From Niabella ginsenosidivorans (lineage in GTDB: Bacteria; Bacteroidota; Bacteroidia; Chitinophagales; Chitinophagaceae): a stretch of 64,000 nt of DNA. Both the position numbers and the translations under genes were made by a program. Positions 33,741 through 42,738 of the stretch are shown here, one piece after another. Below the pieces are notes generated by a model. It was given only the letters and a program-made list of their open reading frames with translations. It was not told the origin of the DNA and did no database searches. The stretch covers positions 248,001 through 312,000 of the forward strand of contig NZ_CP015772.1 of NCBI RefSeq assembly GCF_001654455.1, read 5' to 3'. Numbering within the stretch: the stretch's first letter is position 1; the number at the start of each line of letters is the position of its first letter.

Positions 33741-36230
33741 TTACCATTCTGCGGCTTTCTTCTGGCCGCGCATTGTTTCAAATACCACCGTAGGGTCTTT
33801 GGCTTCCGGGGCATTGATAAAATGGGCGAAGCGTTTTCTCAGTTCAGGTGTTTCCACCGCTTTTTTCCATTCGCACTCATAATGGTCTGCAAGCGTTTGC
33901 ATCTGAGCTTCCAGTTCAGCGCCAATGCCCAGGCTGTCATGCACCACTACATTTCTCAGATAGTCGATGCCACCTTCCATTTTATTCAGCCAGGTAGCGG
34001 TGCGGGTCAATGGGTCGGCTGTTTTGATGTAAAACATCAGGAACCGGTCAATGTATTTTATACAGGTTTCGGAATCAATATCCGCAGCCAGTAATAAGGC
34101 ATGCTGGGGTTTGGAACCTCCGTTGCCGCATACATAAAGGTTCCAGCCTTTTTCAGTGGCAATGATGCCAAAATCTTTCGATTGTGCTTCGGCACATTCA
34201 CGGATACAGCCGGAAACGGCCGACTTTATTTTGTGCGGGGCCCTTAATCCTTTATACCGGTTTTCAACGCGTATGGCAAAACTTACACTGTCATGCAAAC
34301 CAAAGCGGCACCAGGTAGACCCTACACAGCTTTTTACGGTGCGCAACGCCTTTCCGTAAGCATGGCCGCTTTCAAAACCTGCTGCAATCAGCTCTTCCCA
34401 GATCAATGGCAGGTCATTTAAATGGGCACCAAAAAGATCAATACGTTGCCCGCCGGTTATTTTGGTATACAGGTTGTATTTTTTTGCTACTTCACCAATC
34501 ACAATGAGTTTTTCCGGTGTAATCTCACCTCCCGGTATGCGGGGCACAACGGAGTAAGTGCCGCCTTTCTGAATATTGGCCAAAAAGCGGTCATTGGTGT
34601 CCTGTGAGGTGGCGCTTTCCTTTTTAATGATGAGGTCGTTCCAGAGACTGGCCAGGATGGAGCTGACCGCCGGCCGGCAAATTTCGCAGCCATCGCCGGC
34701 ACCCAGCGTATCCAGCACTTCATCGAATGAGTGCAGGTCTTTGATTTTTGTAAGATCATAGAGCTCCTGGCGGGAATAAGCAAAGTGCTCACAGATCACA
34801 TTGCGTACTGCTTTCCCCTGCTTTTTTAAAGTAGCAGTGATAATATCTTTTACCATTGGCGTGCATCCGCCACAGCCCGAACCGGCGCCGGTACATTTTT
34901 TTACCGCGTCAAAAGATTCGCAGCCCTTCCGGACAACCGCATCTTCAATGGTTTGCTTTTTTACACCTTCGCAGCTACAGATCAGTGCTTCAGCGGGAAG
35001 CTCAAAATCATCTGCGCCATTTGCGGTTTTGTTTGATGTTACGATCAGGTCAGCCGGCGAAGAAGGTACTGCCAGCCGGTTGGTGCAGATCTGCTGTAGT
35101 TGATTATAGGTTTCCGCATCTCCCACCAGGATGCCGCCCAGCAGTTCTTTGCCGTCATTGGAAACATTGATGCGCTTATAGATGCCTTTATGATTATCAT
35201 GGTAAATGATGGAACGGGCTTCTTCACCGCCGGTGAACGGGTCGCCAAAGCTGGCCACATCAATGCCGATCAGCTTTAGCTTGGTGCTCATGTCAAACCC
35301 TCTGAAGTCTCTGGTGCCGCCGCTTAGCTGGTGTGCCACCACTTCTGCCATTTCATAACCCGGGGCTACCAGCCCATAAACAGTCCCTTCATGTACGGCG
35401 CATTCACCAATGGCATAGATAAACGGATCGCTGGTTTGCATCTGATCATTTACGGAGATGCCGCCTCTGTGACCGATGGTTAAACCGCATTTTTTAGCCA
35501 GCTCATCGCGGGGCTTAATGCCGGCAGAGATCACCAGCATGTCTGTGTTGAGTATACTGCCGTCGGTGAACATCAACCCGGTAATGGTTTCATTACCCAG
35601 GATTACGGCGGTATTCTTTTGTGTATGCGTAACGATGCCTAAGGCTTTGAGCTTTTCAGTAAGCACATGGGAGCCACCCTCGTCGATCTGGCGGGGCATC
35701 AGCCGGGGCGCAAATTCGATCACATGCGTGTCAGTGATGCCCAGGTCCAGCATAGCCTTGGCAGCTTCCAGGCCCAGCAGCCCACCGCCGATAACAACAG
35801 CTGATTTTGCCACTTTTGCATGCCGCCAGATGAGGTTCAGGTCTTCAATAGTACGGTAAACAAATACGCCATGCTTGTCAACACCGGAGATCGGTGGTAC
35901 AAAAGCCGCCGAGCCTGTAGCAAATACCAGGTAGTCATATGAGAATTGCTTTCCTTCAAAGGAAGTGATGACTTTCTGATCACGGTCTACCTGTACAACA
36001 GGATCACCGAGATGCAGATCAATCTGATTCTCTTTATACCAGTTCATAGGCTTCATGCACAGGTCCTGAACGGTTTTGCCGGCAAAATATGCGCTCAGGT
36101 GCACCCGGTCGTAGGCAGGAAGCGTTTCTTCTCCAAAAACGGTCAGTTTAAGGCTTTCCGGTTTTTGAGCAACCAGTTTCTCGCAAAACTTTTGCCCCAC
36201 CATGCCGTTGCCAATAACAACAACTTTCAT
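33741..36230 (-). CDS. nirB: Nitrite reductase [NAD(P)H] large subunit
   Basis: This 829-residue cytoplasmic enzyme reduces nitrite to ammonium. In order it has the FAD/NAD(P)H oxidoreductase part (MKVVVIGNGMVGQKF and VVIGGGLLGLEAAKAM), a BFD-type [2Fe-2S] domain with CSC at residues 418-420 and a CGGC pair, a second BFD-like unit (GAGDGCEICRPAV), and the siroheme/[4Fe-4S] module. The cluster cysteines are Cys635 and Cys641 (C-x5-C), and Cys675 and Cys679 (C-x3-C). nirD follows 26 bp downstream. A promoter with TTTG and TATATTTG lies upstream, and cobA, for the siroheme precursor, is divergent. Confidence 0.97.
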   Translation of the reverse strand: MKVVVIGNGMVGQKFCEKLVAQKPESLKLTVFGEETLPAYDRVHLSAYFAGKTVQDLCMKPMNWYKENQIDLHLGDPVVQVDRDQKVITSFEGKQFSYDYLVFATGSAAFVPPISGVDKHGVFVYRTIEDLNLIWRHAKVAKSAVVIGGGLLGLEAAKAMLDLGITDTHVIEFAPRLMPRQIDEGGSHVLTEKLKALGIVTHTQKNTAVILGNETITGLMFTDGSILNTDMLVISAGIKPRDELAKKCGLTIGHRGGISVNDQMQTSDPFIYAIGECAVHEGTVYGLVAPGYEMAEVVAHQLSGGTRDFRGFDMSTKLKLIGIDVASFGDPFTGGEEARSIIYHDNHKGIYKRINVSNDGKELLGGILVGDAETYNQLQQICTNRLAVPSSPADLIVTSNKTANGADDFELPAEALICSCEGVKKQTIEDAVVRKGCESFDAVKKCTGAGSGCGGCTPMVKDIITATLKKQGKAVRNVICEHFAYSRQELYDLTKIKDLHSFDEVLDTLGAGDGCEICRPAVSSILASLWNDLIIKKESATSQDTNDRFLANIQKGGTYSVVPRIPGGEITPEKLIVIGEVAKKYNLYTKITGGQRIDLFGAHLNDLPLIWEELIAAGFESGHAYGKALRTVKSCVGSTWCRFGLHDSVSFAIRVENRYKGLRAPHKIKSAVSGCIRECAEAQSKDFGIIATEKGWNLYVCGNGGSKPQHALLLAADIDSETCIKYIDRFLMFYIKTADPLTRTATWLNKMEGGIDYLRNVVVHDSLGIGAELEAQMQTLADHYECEWKKAVETPELRKRFAHFINAPEAKDPTVVFETMRGQKKAAEW

Positions 36231-36330
36231 AATATTTTATTTTTTGAAATAAAGAACGGCAGGCAATCACTAACATATTATAAAAATATAAATATTATTT
36301 ATTTAATAGGTTTATAATATAAATTCATTT

Positions 36331-36363
36331 CAAATATACATAAAATATTATTTAAATAACAAA
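36331..36363 (-). promoter_or_regulatory. Promoter of the nirB operon
   Basis: On the minus strand TTTG (36363-36360), 21 bp, TATATTTG (36338-36331) matches the Bacteroidota -33/-7 pattern. The leader to the nirB ATG at 36230 would be about 95 nt. The whole 36231-36428 divergent region is very A/T-rich, like the region before the Crp/Fnr gene. Confidence 0.55.
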
Positions 36364-36428
36364 TTAATATGATAAAATATTATTTTTACATCATAATACA
36401 TTATATGTAATTATTTATAATATAAGTT

Positions 36429-37202
36429 ATGACAAAATTAATCTTAATAGGAGCGGGGCCCGGAGATCCGGAACTGATCACACTGAAGGCCATACGGGCG
36501 CTTCAGAAAGCGGATGTGATATTGTATGATGCGCTGGCAAATGAAGAACTGCTGTTGTATGCCCCGAATGCGGCTGTTAAGCAATTTGTGGGTAAGCGTT
36601 TCGGATGTCATGCATTAAGTCAGCAGGAGATCAATGATCTTATATTAGAATACGGACAGCACTATAAGCATATAGTGCGGTTAAAAGGAGGCGACCCGTT
36701 TGTGTTTGGCCGGGCACAGGAAGAAATGGAGATAGCCTTTGCTGCAGGAATGCAGGTTGAAGTGATCCCGGGAATTTCCAGTGCCCTTGCGGTACCGGCA
36801 TCGGAAATGATACCATTGACCTGCAGGGGAGTGAATGAAAGTTTTTGGGTGGTTACCGGTACCACACGGTCAGGAGAGTTATCGGAGGATATTGCATTAG
36901 CGGCCCGGTCATCTGCAACCGTGGTGCTGCTGATGGCCATGAGCAGACTGGAAACGATCGTGGATATCTTTATGGCAGCCGGGAAAGGAGAAACTGCTGC
37001 CGCCATCATTCAGAATGGTACACGGCCTGATGCAAAAATGGTATTGGGAAAGGTAAAAGACATTGCCTGCCGCGCGCAGCACAGCGGTCTGGGCAACCCG
37101 GCTGTTATTATTATTGGTGAAGTGGTGAACCTGAGCCGGCAACTGGCGGATAAGATGGCTGCCGGTAACGGAATAGCTGCTGTAATGGGCGGGTTGATAT
37201 AA
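36429..37202 (+). CDS. cobA: Uroporphyrinogen-III C-methyltransferase
   Basis: This 257-residue SAM-dependent enzyme methylates uroporphyrinogen III to precorrin-2, the precursor of siroheme. Family motifs are ILIGAGPGDPELITLKAIRAL at the N-terminus, VRLKGGDPFVFGRAQEE, EVIPGISSALAVPA and the C-terminal NPAVIIIGEVV. It is the single-domain SUMT type, so oxidation and iron insertion need another protein not found in this window. Divergence from nirB across 198 A/T-rich bases fits supply of siroheme for NirB. Confidence 0.95.
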   Translation: MTKLILIGAGPGDPELITLKAIRALQKADVILYDALANEELLLYAPNAAVKQFVGKRFGCHALSQQEINDLILEYGQHYKHIVRLKGGDPFVFGRAQEEMEIAFAAGMQVEVIPGISSALAVPASEMIPLTCRGVNESFWVVTGTTRSGELSEDIALAARSSATVVLLMAMSRLETIVDIFMAAGKGETAAAIIQNGTRPDAKMVLGKVKDIACRAQHSGLGNPAVIIIGEVVNLSRQLADKMAAGNGIAAVMGGLI

Positions 37203-37302
37203 AAAGCAAAGCAAATTATCGCCTCTTGTCTGTTCAGGTGGCTATGTGTTCTGCCAGTCCTGTATTTAACCCAATGCCCCTTTATTTTTCTAACTTTATT
37301 GT

Positions 37303-37602
37303 ATGAAACCGGAAATAACAATAGAATATTGTCCGAAATGTAAATGGCTGCTGCGTGCAGCATATATAGCGCAGGAACTGCTGACCACTTTTGAGGAAGA
37401 GCTGAAAAGCGTAAGCCTGCAGCCCAGTGAGGTGAGCGGTCGTTTTCTCATTGGTCTGAATGGGGAATGTATTTTTGACCGGAAGCGCTATGGCGGTTTC
37501 CCTGAAATAAAGGAGCTGAAACAAATGGTGCGGGACCGTGTATGCCCCGGTAAAAGCCTGGGGCATAGTGATACTGAAGCGCATCATCAGCAGGAACCCT
37601 GA
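37303..37602 (+). CDS. SelT/SelW/SelH (Rdx) family redox protein
   Basis: This 99-residue thioredoxin-like-fold protein carries the redox motif YCPKCKW (Cys10 and Cys13) right after the first strand, as in the Rdx/SelW family; here both positions are cysteine, not selenocysteine. Conserved GRFLIGLNGECIFDRKRYGGFPEIKELKQMVRD follows. The redox role and partner are not known. It lies 100 bp after cobA and converges on the rubredoxin-domain gene. TAACTTTA at 37291, one base off the -7 consensus, may be its own promoter. Confidence 0.85.
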   Translation: MKPEITIEYCPKCKWLLRAAYIAQELLTTFEEELKSVSLQPSEVSGRFLIGLNGECIFDRKRYGGFPEIKELKQMVRDRVCPGKSLGHSDTEAHHQQEP

Positions 37603-37642
37603 TACAGGTGGTAATTGGTCAGTATGTTATACAATAGCGGTA

Positions 37643-39133
37643 TCATAGGTATTGCCGGTTCAGGCTTTCCTGTTCAATTTTTATAAACTGGTCCTTGTTT
37701 GCCTCACATAAAGAGCAGGTATAAGTATGGGGCAAGGTTGCAAATGCAGTGCCGGCTGGAATGCCGTTTTCAGGATCTCCGGTTGTGGCGTCATAAACAG
37801 TAAGGCAATGTGCGCATTGATAAATAGGCTCTTCTGTAAACGCTGATGCAGTAACCGGCGAAGTAACGCTTCCCCGGAAGGGAAGTTCCTGATGCGTGCA
37901 CTGGTCGTAGAAGGCAGCAAGCGATTTGCGCAGATTCCCGGCCAGCAAAAAACGGGGAAGATTGCTGCGGAAGATATAGCCGGTGCGTTTATTGGGATTG
38001 TAATCGTGCGCGCAAAGGATATCATATAAATAAAACAGGGCATAGCCCCTGATGGGTAAAACGGGTTTGCGTTTTACCAGTATGCTGCTGAATATTTCGC
38101 TCTTCTTCCTGGTTTTGATGCCGATACAGAGGCCGAATGTACGGGTGTCAGTATTGTTCAGTTCTTTTACCAGGTATTGTTTCAGCCGGGTGGCCTTGCT
38201 GTTATTGTCTTCTACCTGAAAATTGAGCTCATTGGCTGCATGACGCATATTGATCGTATGTATATTCAGCAATGCATTCCACAAGTGTTTGTCTTTTTCT
38301 TCAATACCTTTCACAATAACCGATTTCCAGGGCGTGGAGCACAGCTGTCCGATCTTTGTTTGCAGGCAGATGCTGCAAAGGTCTTTTAAAAATGCAACAG
38401 GAAATAATTCATCCCTGCGGTATACGCCCAGCCAATACCTGTTATTGTGCTTGTGCAACCCTTCATAATAAGGCAGGTTAAACTCTGGTAATACCGCTCT
38501 TTGTTCCGCGGGTTTTGTAATATATTGTTTCTCCTGTATTCGCAGGAAGAACGTAGTTCCATCCGCGCCCGGCTGGTCATAAAACAGCGTTTTGTTGTTC
38601 AGGATCAGTGCCTCAATTTCCTTTGAAAGACGCGCAATGTCGTTGGTATAAACCATCTTGTCCCATTCGTAAATGGTATTGGTTTTCGGAAACCGGATCA
38701 GCAGGTGCCAGAAATGCGGTACGCTGGCGGATGCTACCCAGTTGATATTACCGGTCAGTAACGGAGTAAAGCTCTGGTGGCTGTCGGAAATATTGATCTT
38801 GAATCTGGGCGGGTAGTCTATTGCGTTCAGAATGTCTTTATAGGTGCCCTCGCTCAGCCAGGTGTGGGCAATAAAAATGTCTTCGGCGGGGCAGGAGGTT
38901 ACAATGTTAGGAAAAGCATCATTGTTTATTTCGTAAAATAAATTGCTTTGTTCCAGAAAGGTGGTAAGCGGCTTTATTTTCCGGGTAGGACAGTTGGTTA
39001 ATAATTGCTGCCGCAATCCAAAGCTTACCTGTTGCACACCTGCGTGCTCCAGGTGCTCCAGTAGTTGATACAGCAGCCCGGGCGATATAATTCCGCCTGC
39101 AAAGTTGATTTTTATTTTGCTGTATTTCCTCAT
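37643..39133 (-). CDS. Degenerate siroheme nitrite/sulfite reductase-like protein with C-terminal rubredoxin domain
   Basis: This 496-residue protein appears built like an assimilatory nitrite/sulfite reductase. It has a ferredoxin-like half (about 5-62, ending in VQQVSFGLRQQLL), a region aligned with the cluster domain (about 75-150), and a second ferredoxin-like half (about 233-292, GQLCSTPWKSVIVKGI). The cluster motif is lost: only Cys81 remains of C-x5-C, and the C-x3-C position reads ISDSHQS (115-121). The C-terminus is a rubredoxin with Cys440, Cys443, Cys473 and Cys476. Its ATG overlaps the nitrate reductase stop by 4 bases (ATGA), so the two are translationally coupled. It may pass electrons to, or assemble with, the nitrate or nitrite reductase. 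The homology of the N-terminal part is my reading by eye. Confidence 0.75.
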   Translation of the reverse strand: MRKYSKIKINFAGGIISPGLLYQLLEHLEHAGVQQVSFGLRQQLLTNCPTRKIKPLTTFLEQSNLFYEINNDAFPNIVTSCPAEDIFIAHTWLSEGTYKDILNAIDYPPRFKINISDSHQSFTPLLTGNINWVASASVPHFWHLLIRFPKTNTIYEWDKMVYTNDIARLSKEIEALILNNKTLFYDQPGADGTTFFLRIQEKQYITKPAEQRAVLPEFNLPYYEGLHKHNNRYWLGVYRRDELFPVAFLKDLCSICLQTKIGQLCSTPWKSVIVKGIEEKDKHLWNALLNIHTINMRHAANELNFQVEDNNSKATRLKQYLVKELNNTDTRTFGLCIGIKTRKKSEIFSSILVKRKPVLPIRGYALFYLYDILCAHDYNPNKRTGYIFRSNLPRFLLAGNLRKSLAAFYDQCTHQELPFRGSVTSPVTASAFTEEPIYQCAHCLTVYDATTGDPENGIPAGTAFATLPHTYTCSLCEANKDQFIKIEQESLNRQYL

Positions 39134-42100
39134 ACGCTTTGCTTTTCGATAGTTATGGTTTCTTTTGGATAAAGGCCCAGGTTTTTTTCGAGGATGGCTT
39201 TTACTTCCGGTTTACAGCTGCCACAGCCCATACCGGCGCCGCTCAGCTGGCAGAGCTGCAGGTGATCGGTACAGCCTTCTTTGATCTTATTAATCAAATT
39301 GCCTTCTCCCACATTGTTGCAACTGCATACCAGTTTTCCGATCACGGGTTCCGGGGCCTTGCCGGACCGCAGTAGTTGCAGGCGTTTTTCACTGAGCTCT
39401 AGTTTTTTTTCAATAAGGTTACGGTACTCTAAGAATTCAGTTTTGTCGCCGATAAGAATAGCACCTACCAGGCGGTCTTCGTGAATAATGCATTTTTTGT
39501 AATAGCGCTGTGCTTTGTCAATAAAGATCACTTCTTCATAGGCAGGATCGTCCGGGCATTCCACCATTCCAAGGGAACAGAGATCGGTGCCATGCATTTT
39601 CAGTATGTTCATTGCTAATGTGCCACTGTAATACATGGATATATCTCCATTCAGGTAATGCGCTGCAATTGCTGCCTGCTGCTCGGCTGCTGCTGTAATA
39701 CCATACATACGGCCTTTGAATTCGGCTATTTCTCCTATGGCAAAAATGCCGGGGTCTGAGGTTTGAAGGTACTCATTCACAATAACGCCCCTTTTGCATT
39801 CCAGTCCGCTGGACCTGATGAAATCAATGTTGGGAACGGTGCCGATAGCAAACACAATAGCCGTGCAGCTGATGGTACGGCCGCTTTTTAAACGGATACC
39901 GGATACGGAACTGCCGCCAAGTATCCGGTCTGCTTCATCGTTAAAATAAATTTCAATTCCCTTATCGGTCAGCTCTTCATAGAGGAGCTGGCTACCAATG
40001 GTATCCAGCTGACGGTCCATCATGCGGGATGACCGGTTCAGGATCGTTACGGCTATGTTGATCTCACGGAGGGAGGCCGCCAGCTCTACCCCTAATAAAC
40101 CGGCTCCTATAATAACCACTTTTCCTTTAAAGGCTGCAGCGTGCGCCGTGAACAGATCGGCGTCTGTACGGCTGCGCATGGTGAATATGCCTGCCATAGC
40201 GGGTATTTCTTTGGGCAGGGCAGGACTGCTGCCGGTAGCCATTATTAAAATGTCATAATTGTGCACCTGCCCCTTGCTATCGGTGATCGTTTTGTTGCTG
40301 CGGTCAACGTTCAGAATGCTGACGCCCCGGTGCAGCCGGATATTGTAATCATATTCCTCCTGGCTGGTCATTTTTACCAGGCTGTCCCATTGCAGGGTAC
40401 CGGAAATATAATCCGGTAGCAATACCCGGTTGTAAAAAGGAAAATTCTCCTTGCTGAAAACTTCAATTTCATCGGTAGTATTCAGCGCGCGGTAGCTTTT
40501 TACAAAACCACAGGCTCCTGCGCCGGCGCCTGCCACAAGGATCTTTTGCCGGGGTTTCCGGTAACGGCATATTGCAACAGCAGTGTATTTGAAATCGGGC
40601 TCTTTGCTTTGGGGGTCTGTAAGGTTATTGGTAAGATTGTTTGCCCTGACCAGGTCCCTGCCCAGTAGCTTACCCCAGTGCATGGGAAGGAACACCACGC
40701 CTTTTTTTATGGTATCTGTGAGCTTTGCCCTCACCCGCACTTCACCCCGTGGGTTGCTGACCGCAACGAGGTCGTCCTCATTAATGCCGAGCGCTGCAGC
40801 ATCTTCCGGGTGAATCTCTAAGAAAGAAGCACTGATGTGCTGCCGGAGCTTGTTTACCTTACCGGTCTTGCTCATGGTATGCCATTGATCCCGGATGCGG
40901 CCGGTGGTTAGTATGAACGGGAAATCCGGTGTTAAAGGCTCTGATTGGTTCACGTCCGGGAAGGAATGTAGCTGTGCCCGTTGTGTAGGGGTAAAGAATT
41001 GTTGGTTTTCAAAGAGCCGCTTTGTGCCTTGCTGGTCTTCTTTGTCTGCTGCAGCAAGGTGTTTGGTTGTAAACGGCCACTGTACGCTATTGCGCTGGCG
41101 GAGTATATTGTAGTTTAAGCTGCTGATGTCCATCTTTGTTCCGCCGGTAAGAGCAGCATGTTCTTCAAAGATGGCTGCCGGACTTTCATAATCAAAACCC
41201 GGGAATCCCATTTTCCGGGCGAAACGGCAAATGATGGTTGCATCCGGTAATGCTTCACCAGGGGCATCATTTATTTTATTAAGCAGGCTGATACGGCGTT
41301 CGGCATTGGTCATAGTGCCTTCTTTTTCGGTCCACGCAGCTGCGGGCAATACCACATCCGCGTATTGCAGTGTTTCCGGCTTGTTGCTGATTTCCTGTAC
41401 CACTACAAATTTTGCCTTTTTTAAGGCTGCTTCTGCCCGGCGCACATCGGGCAGGCTGATCAGCGGGTTGGTGCATAGGATCCAGATAGCTTTCAGACGG
41501 CCGTCTTCAAGCGCTTCAAACATTTCTGTTGCCGTAAGCCCCGGCCGCGGGGAAATAGTTCCCGGAGCAATGCCCCAAAAATCTTCTACTTCCCTCCGGT
41601 GCTGTTCTTTGGAAAGGTTGCGGTGGGCAGGCAGCAGGTTTGATAGTCCGCCTACTTCCCGGCCGCCCATGGCATTTGGCTGGCCTGTTAAGGACAGTGG
41701 CCCGGAACCGGGTTTGCCGATATGACCAGTGATCAGGTTGAGATTGATCAGTGAAAGGTTTTTGTTTACACCGATCACGCTTTGGTTCAGCCCCATGGTC
41801 CACATGGTCATAAATCCCTTCGCCTTGTTAATATATCGGGCCGCCTGTAAAATATCTGTTTCGGCTACGCCGCAGATCAGTGCTGCTTCGGCAATGGATC
41901 GTTGAAAGACTGTTTCCCTGTAAGCCGCAAAGCCTTCCGTATGTTCCCGGATAAATGTTGTGTCCACCCATCCGTTCTCAATCAGTGCCCGGCCTATAGC
42001 ATGGTGCAGGGTGATATCGGTTCCGGGGTTGAGCTGGAAATGAATATCGGCAGATGCGACCGTTTGTGTTTTGCGCGGATCGCTTACAATAATCTTTAAA

Positions 42101-42717
42101 AGCGGATTGCGTTGCCGGGCAGCTTCTACCCGCCGCCACAGGATGGGATGGCACCAGGCAGGATTGGCTCCCGCAACAAAAATAACATCTGCCAGCTCCA
42201 GGTCCTCATAGCTTACGGGCACGCTGTCTTCTCCCAGGCTCCTCTTGTAGGCCGCTACTGCGCTGCTCATGCACAGGCGGGAGTTGGTGTCAATGTTGTT
42301 ACTGCCTATATACCCTTTCATCAGCTTGTTGACCACATAATATTCTTCGGTAAGGCACTGGCCGGAGGCGTAAAAGGCAACCGAGTCCGGGCCATATTTT
42401 TCAATCAGTGTTTTAAATACGGCAGCAGTCCGTTCCAGGGCTGTGTCCCATGAAACCCGCCTGCGGGGCTGGTTCCGGTTGTACCGCATTTCGGGATACA
42501 GCAGCCGGTCGCTGTAATCATTGGCTGTATAATGCAGGTTCATGCCCTTGCTGCAAAGCATACCTTTGTTTACCGGGTAATCCTTGTTGCCTTCCACCTG
42601 AAGACGGCCCAGTTTGTTTTTACGTACGGTAATGCCACAGCCAACGCCGCAATAGCAACATACCGTATTCATTGCAGTATTGTTACCGGAATTATCATCA
42701 GGGCTGGAAGTGATCAT
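39130..42717 (-). CDS. Single-chain assimilatory nitrate reductase fused to NADH/FAD and [2Fe-2S] modules
   Basis: This 1195-residue fusion starts with a molybdopterin oxidoreductase of the NasA/NapA type: [4Fe-4S] cysteines C20, C23, C27 and C55, then RLCMSSAVAAYKRSLG with the likely Mo-ligand Cys, and the C-terminal molybdopterin dinucleotide-binding domain (FILTTGRIRDQWHTMSKTG) up to about residue 700. From about 715 it continues as a NirB-like FAD/NAD(P)H oxidoreductase (KILVAGAGAGACGF, VVIIGAGLLGVELAASL) and ends in a BFD [2Fe-2S] domain (VCSCNNVGEG and GCGSC). This fuses the roles of separate catalytic and electron-transfer subunits of other bacteria. A second possible start is the ATG at residue 16. 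Confidence 0.94.
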   Translation of the reverse strand: MITSSPDDNSGNNTAMNTVCCYCGVGCGITVRKNKLGRLQVEGNKDYPVNKGMLCSKGMNLHYTANDYSDRLLYPEMRYNRNQPRRRVSWDTALERTAAVFKTLIEKYGPDSVAFYASGQCLTEEYYVVNKLMKGYIGSNNIDTNSRLCMSSAVAAYKRSLGEDSVPVSYEDLELADVIFVAGANPAWCHPILWRRVEAARQRNPLLKIIVSDPRKTQTVASADIHFQLNPGTDITLHHAIGRALIENGWVDTTFIREHTEGFAAYRETVFQRSIAEAALICGVAETDILQAARYINKAKGFMTMWTMGLNQSVIGVNKNLSLINLNLITGHIGKPGSGPLSLTGQPNAMGGREVGGLSNLLPAHRNLSKEQHRREVEDFWGIAPGTISPRPGLTATEMFEALEDGRLKAIWILCTNPLISLPDVRRAEAALKKAKFVVVQEISNKPETLQYADVVLPAAAWTEKEGTMTNAERRISLLNKINDAPGEALPDATIICRFARKMGFPGFDYESPAAIFEEHAALTGGTKMDISSLNYNILRQRNSVQWPFTTKHLAAADKEDQQGTKRLFENQQFFTPTQRAQLHSFPDVNQSEPLTPDFPFILTTGRIRDQWHTMSKTGKVNKLRQHISASFLEIHPEDAAALGINEDDLVAVSNPRGEVRVRAKLTDTIKKGVVFLPMHWGKLLGRDLVRANNLTNNLTDPQSKEPDFKYTAVAICRYRKPRQKILVAGAGAGACGFVKSYRALNTTDEIEVFSKENFPFYNRVLLPDYISGTLQWDSLVKMTSQEEYDYNIRLHRGVSILNVDRSNKTITDSKGQVHNYDILIMATGSSPALPKEIPAMAGIFTMRSRTDADLFTAHAAAFKGKVVIIGAGLLGVELAASLREINIAVTILNRSSRMMDRQLDTIGSQLLYEELTDKGIEIYFNDEADRILGGSSVSGIRLKSGRTISCTAIVFAIGTVPNIDFIRSSGLECKRGVIVNEYLQTSDPGIFAIGEIAEFKGRMYGITAAAEQQAAIAAHYLNGDISMYYSGTLAMNILKMHGTDLCSLGMVECPDDPAYEEVIFIDKAQRYYKKCIIHEDRLVGAILIGDKTEFLEYRNLIEKKLELSEKRLQLLRSGKAPEPVIGKLVCSCNNVGEGNLINKIKEGCTDHLQLCQLSGAGMGCGSCKPEVKAILEKNLGLYPKETITIEKQSV

Positions 42718-42738
42718 AAAAAGGAGTGCTTTTAAAAT

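Noticed and set aside
36231-36428. Canonical Fnr/Crp box (TTGAT-N4-ATCAA or TGTGA-N6-TCACA)
   Set aside because: I found no such site here or in the 44050-44416 region.
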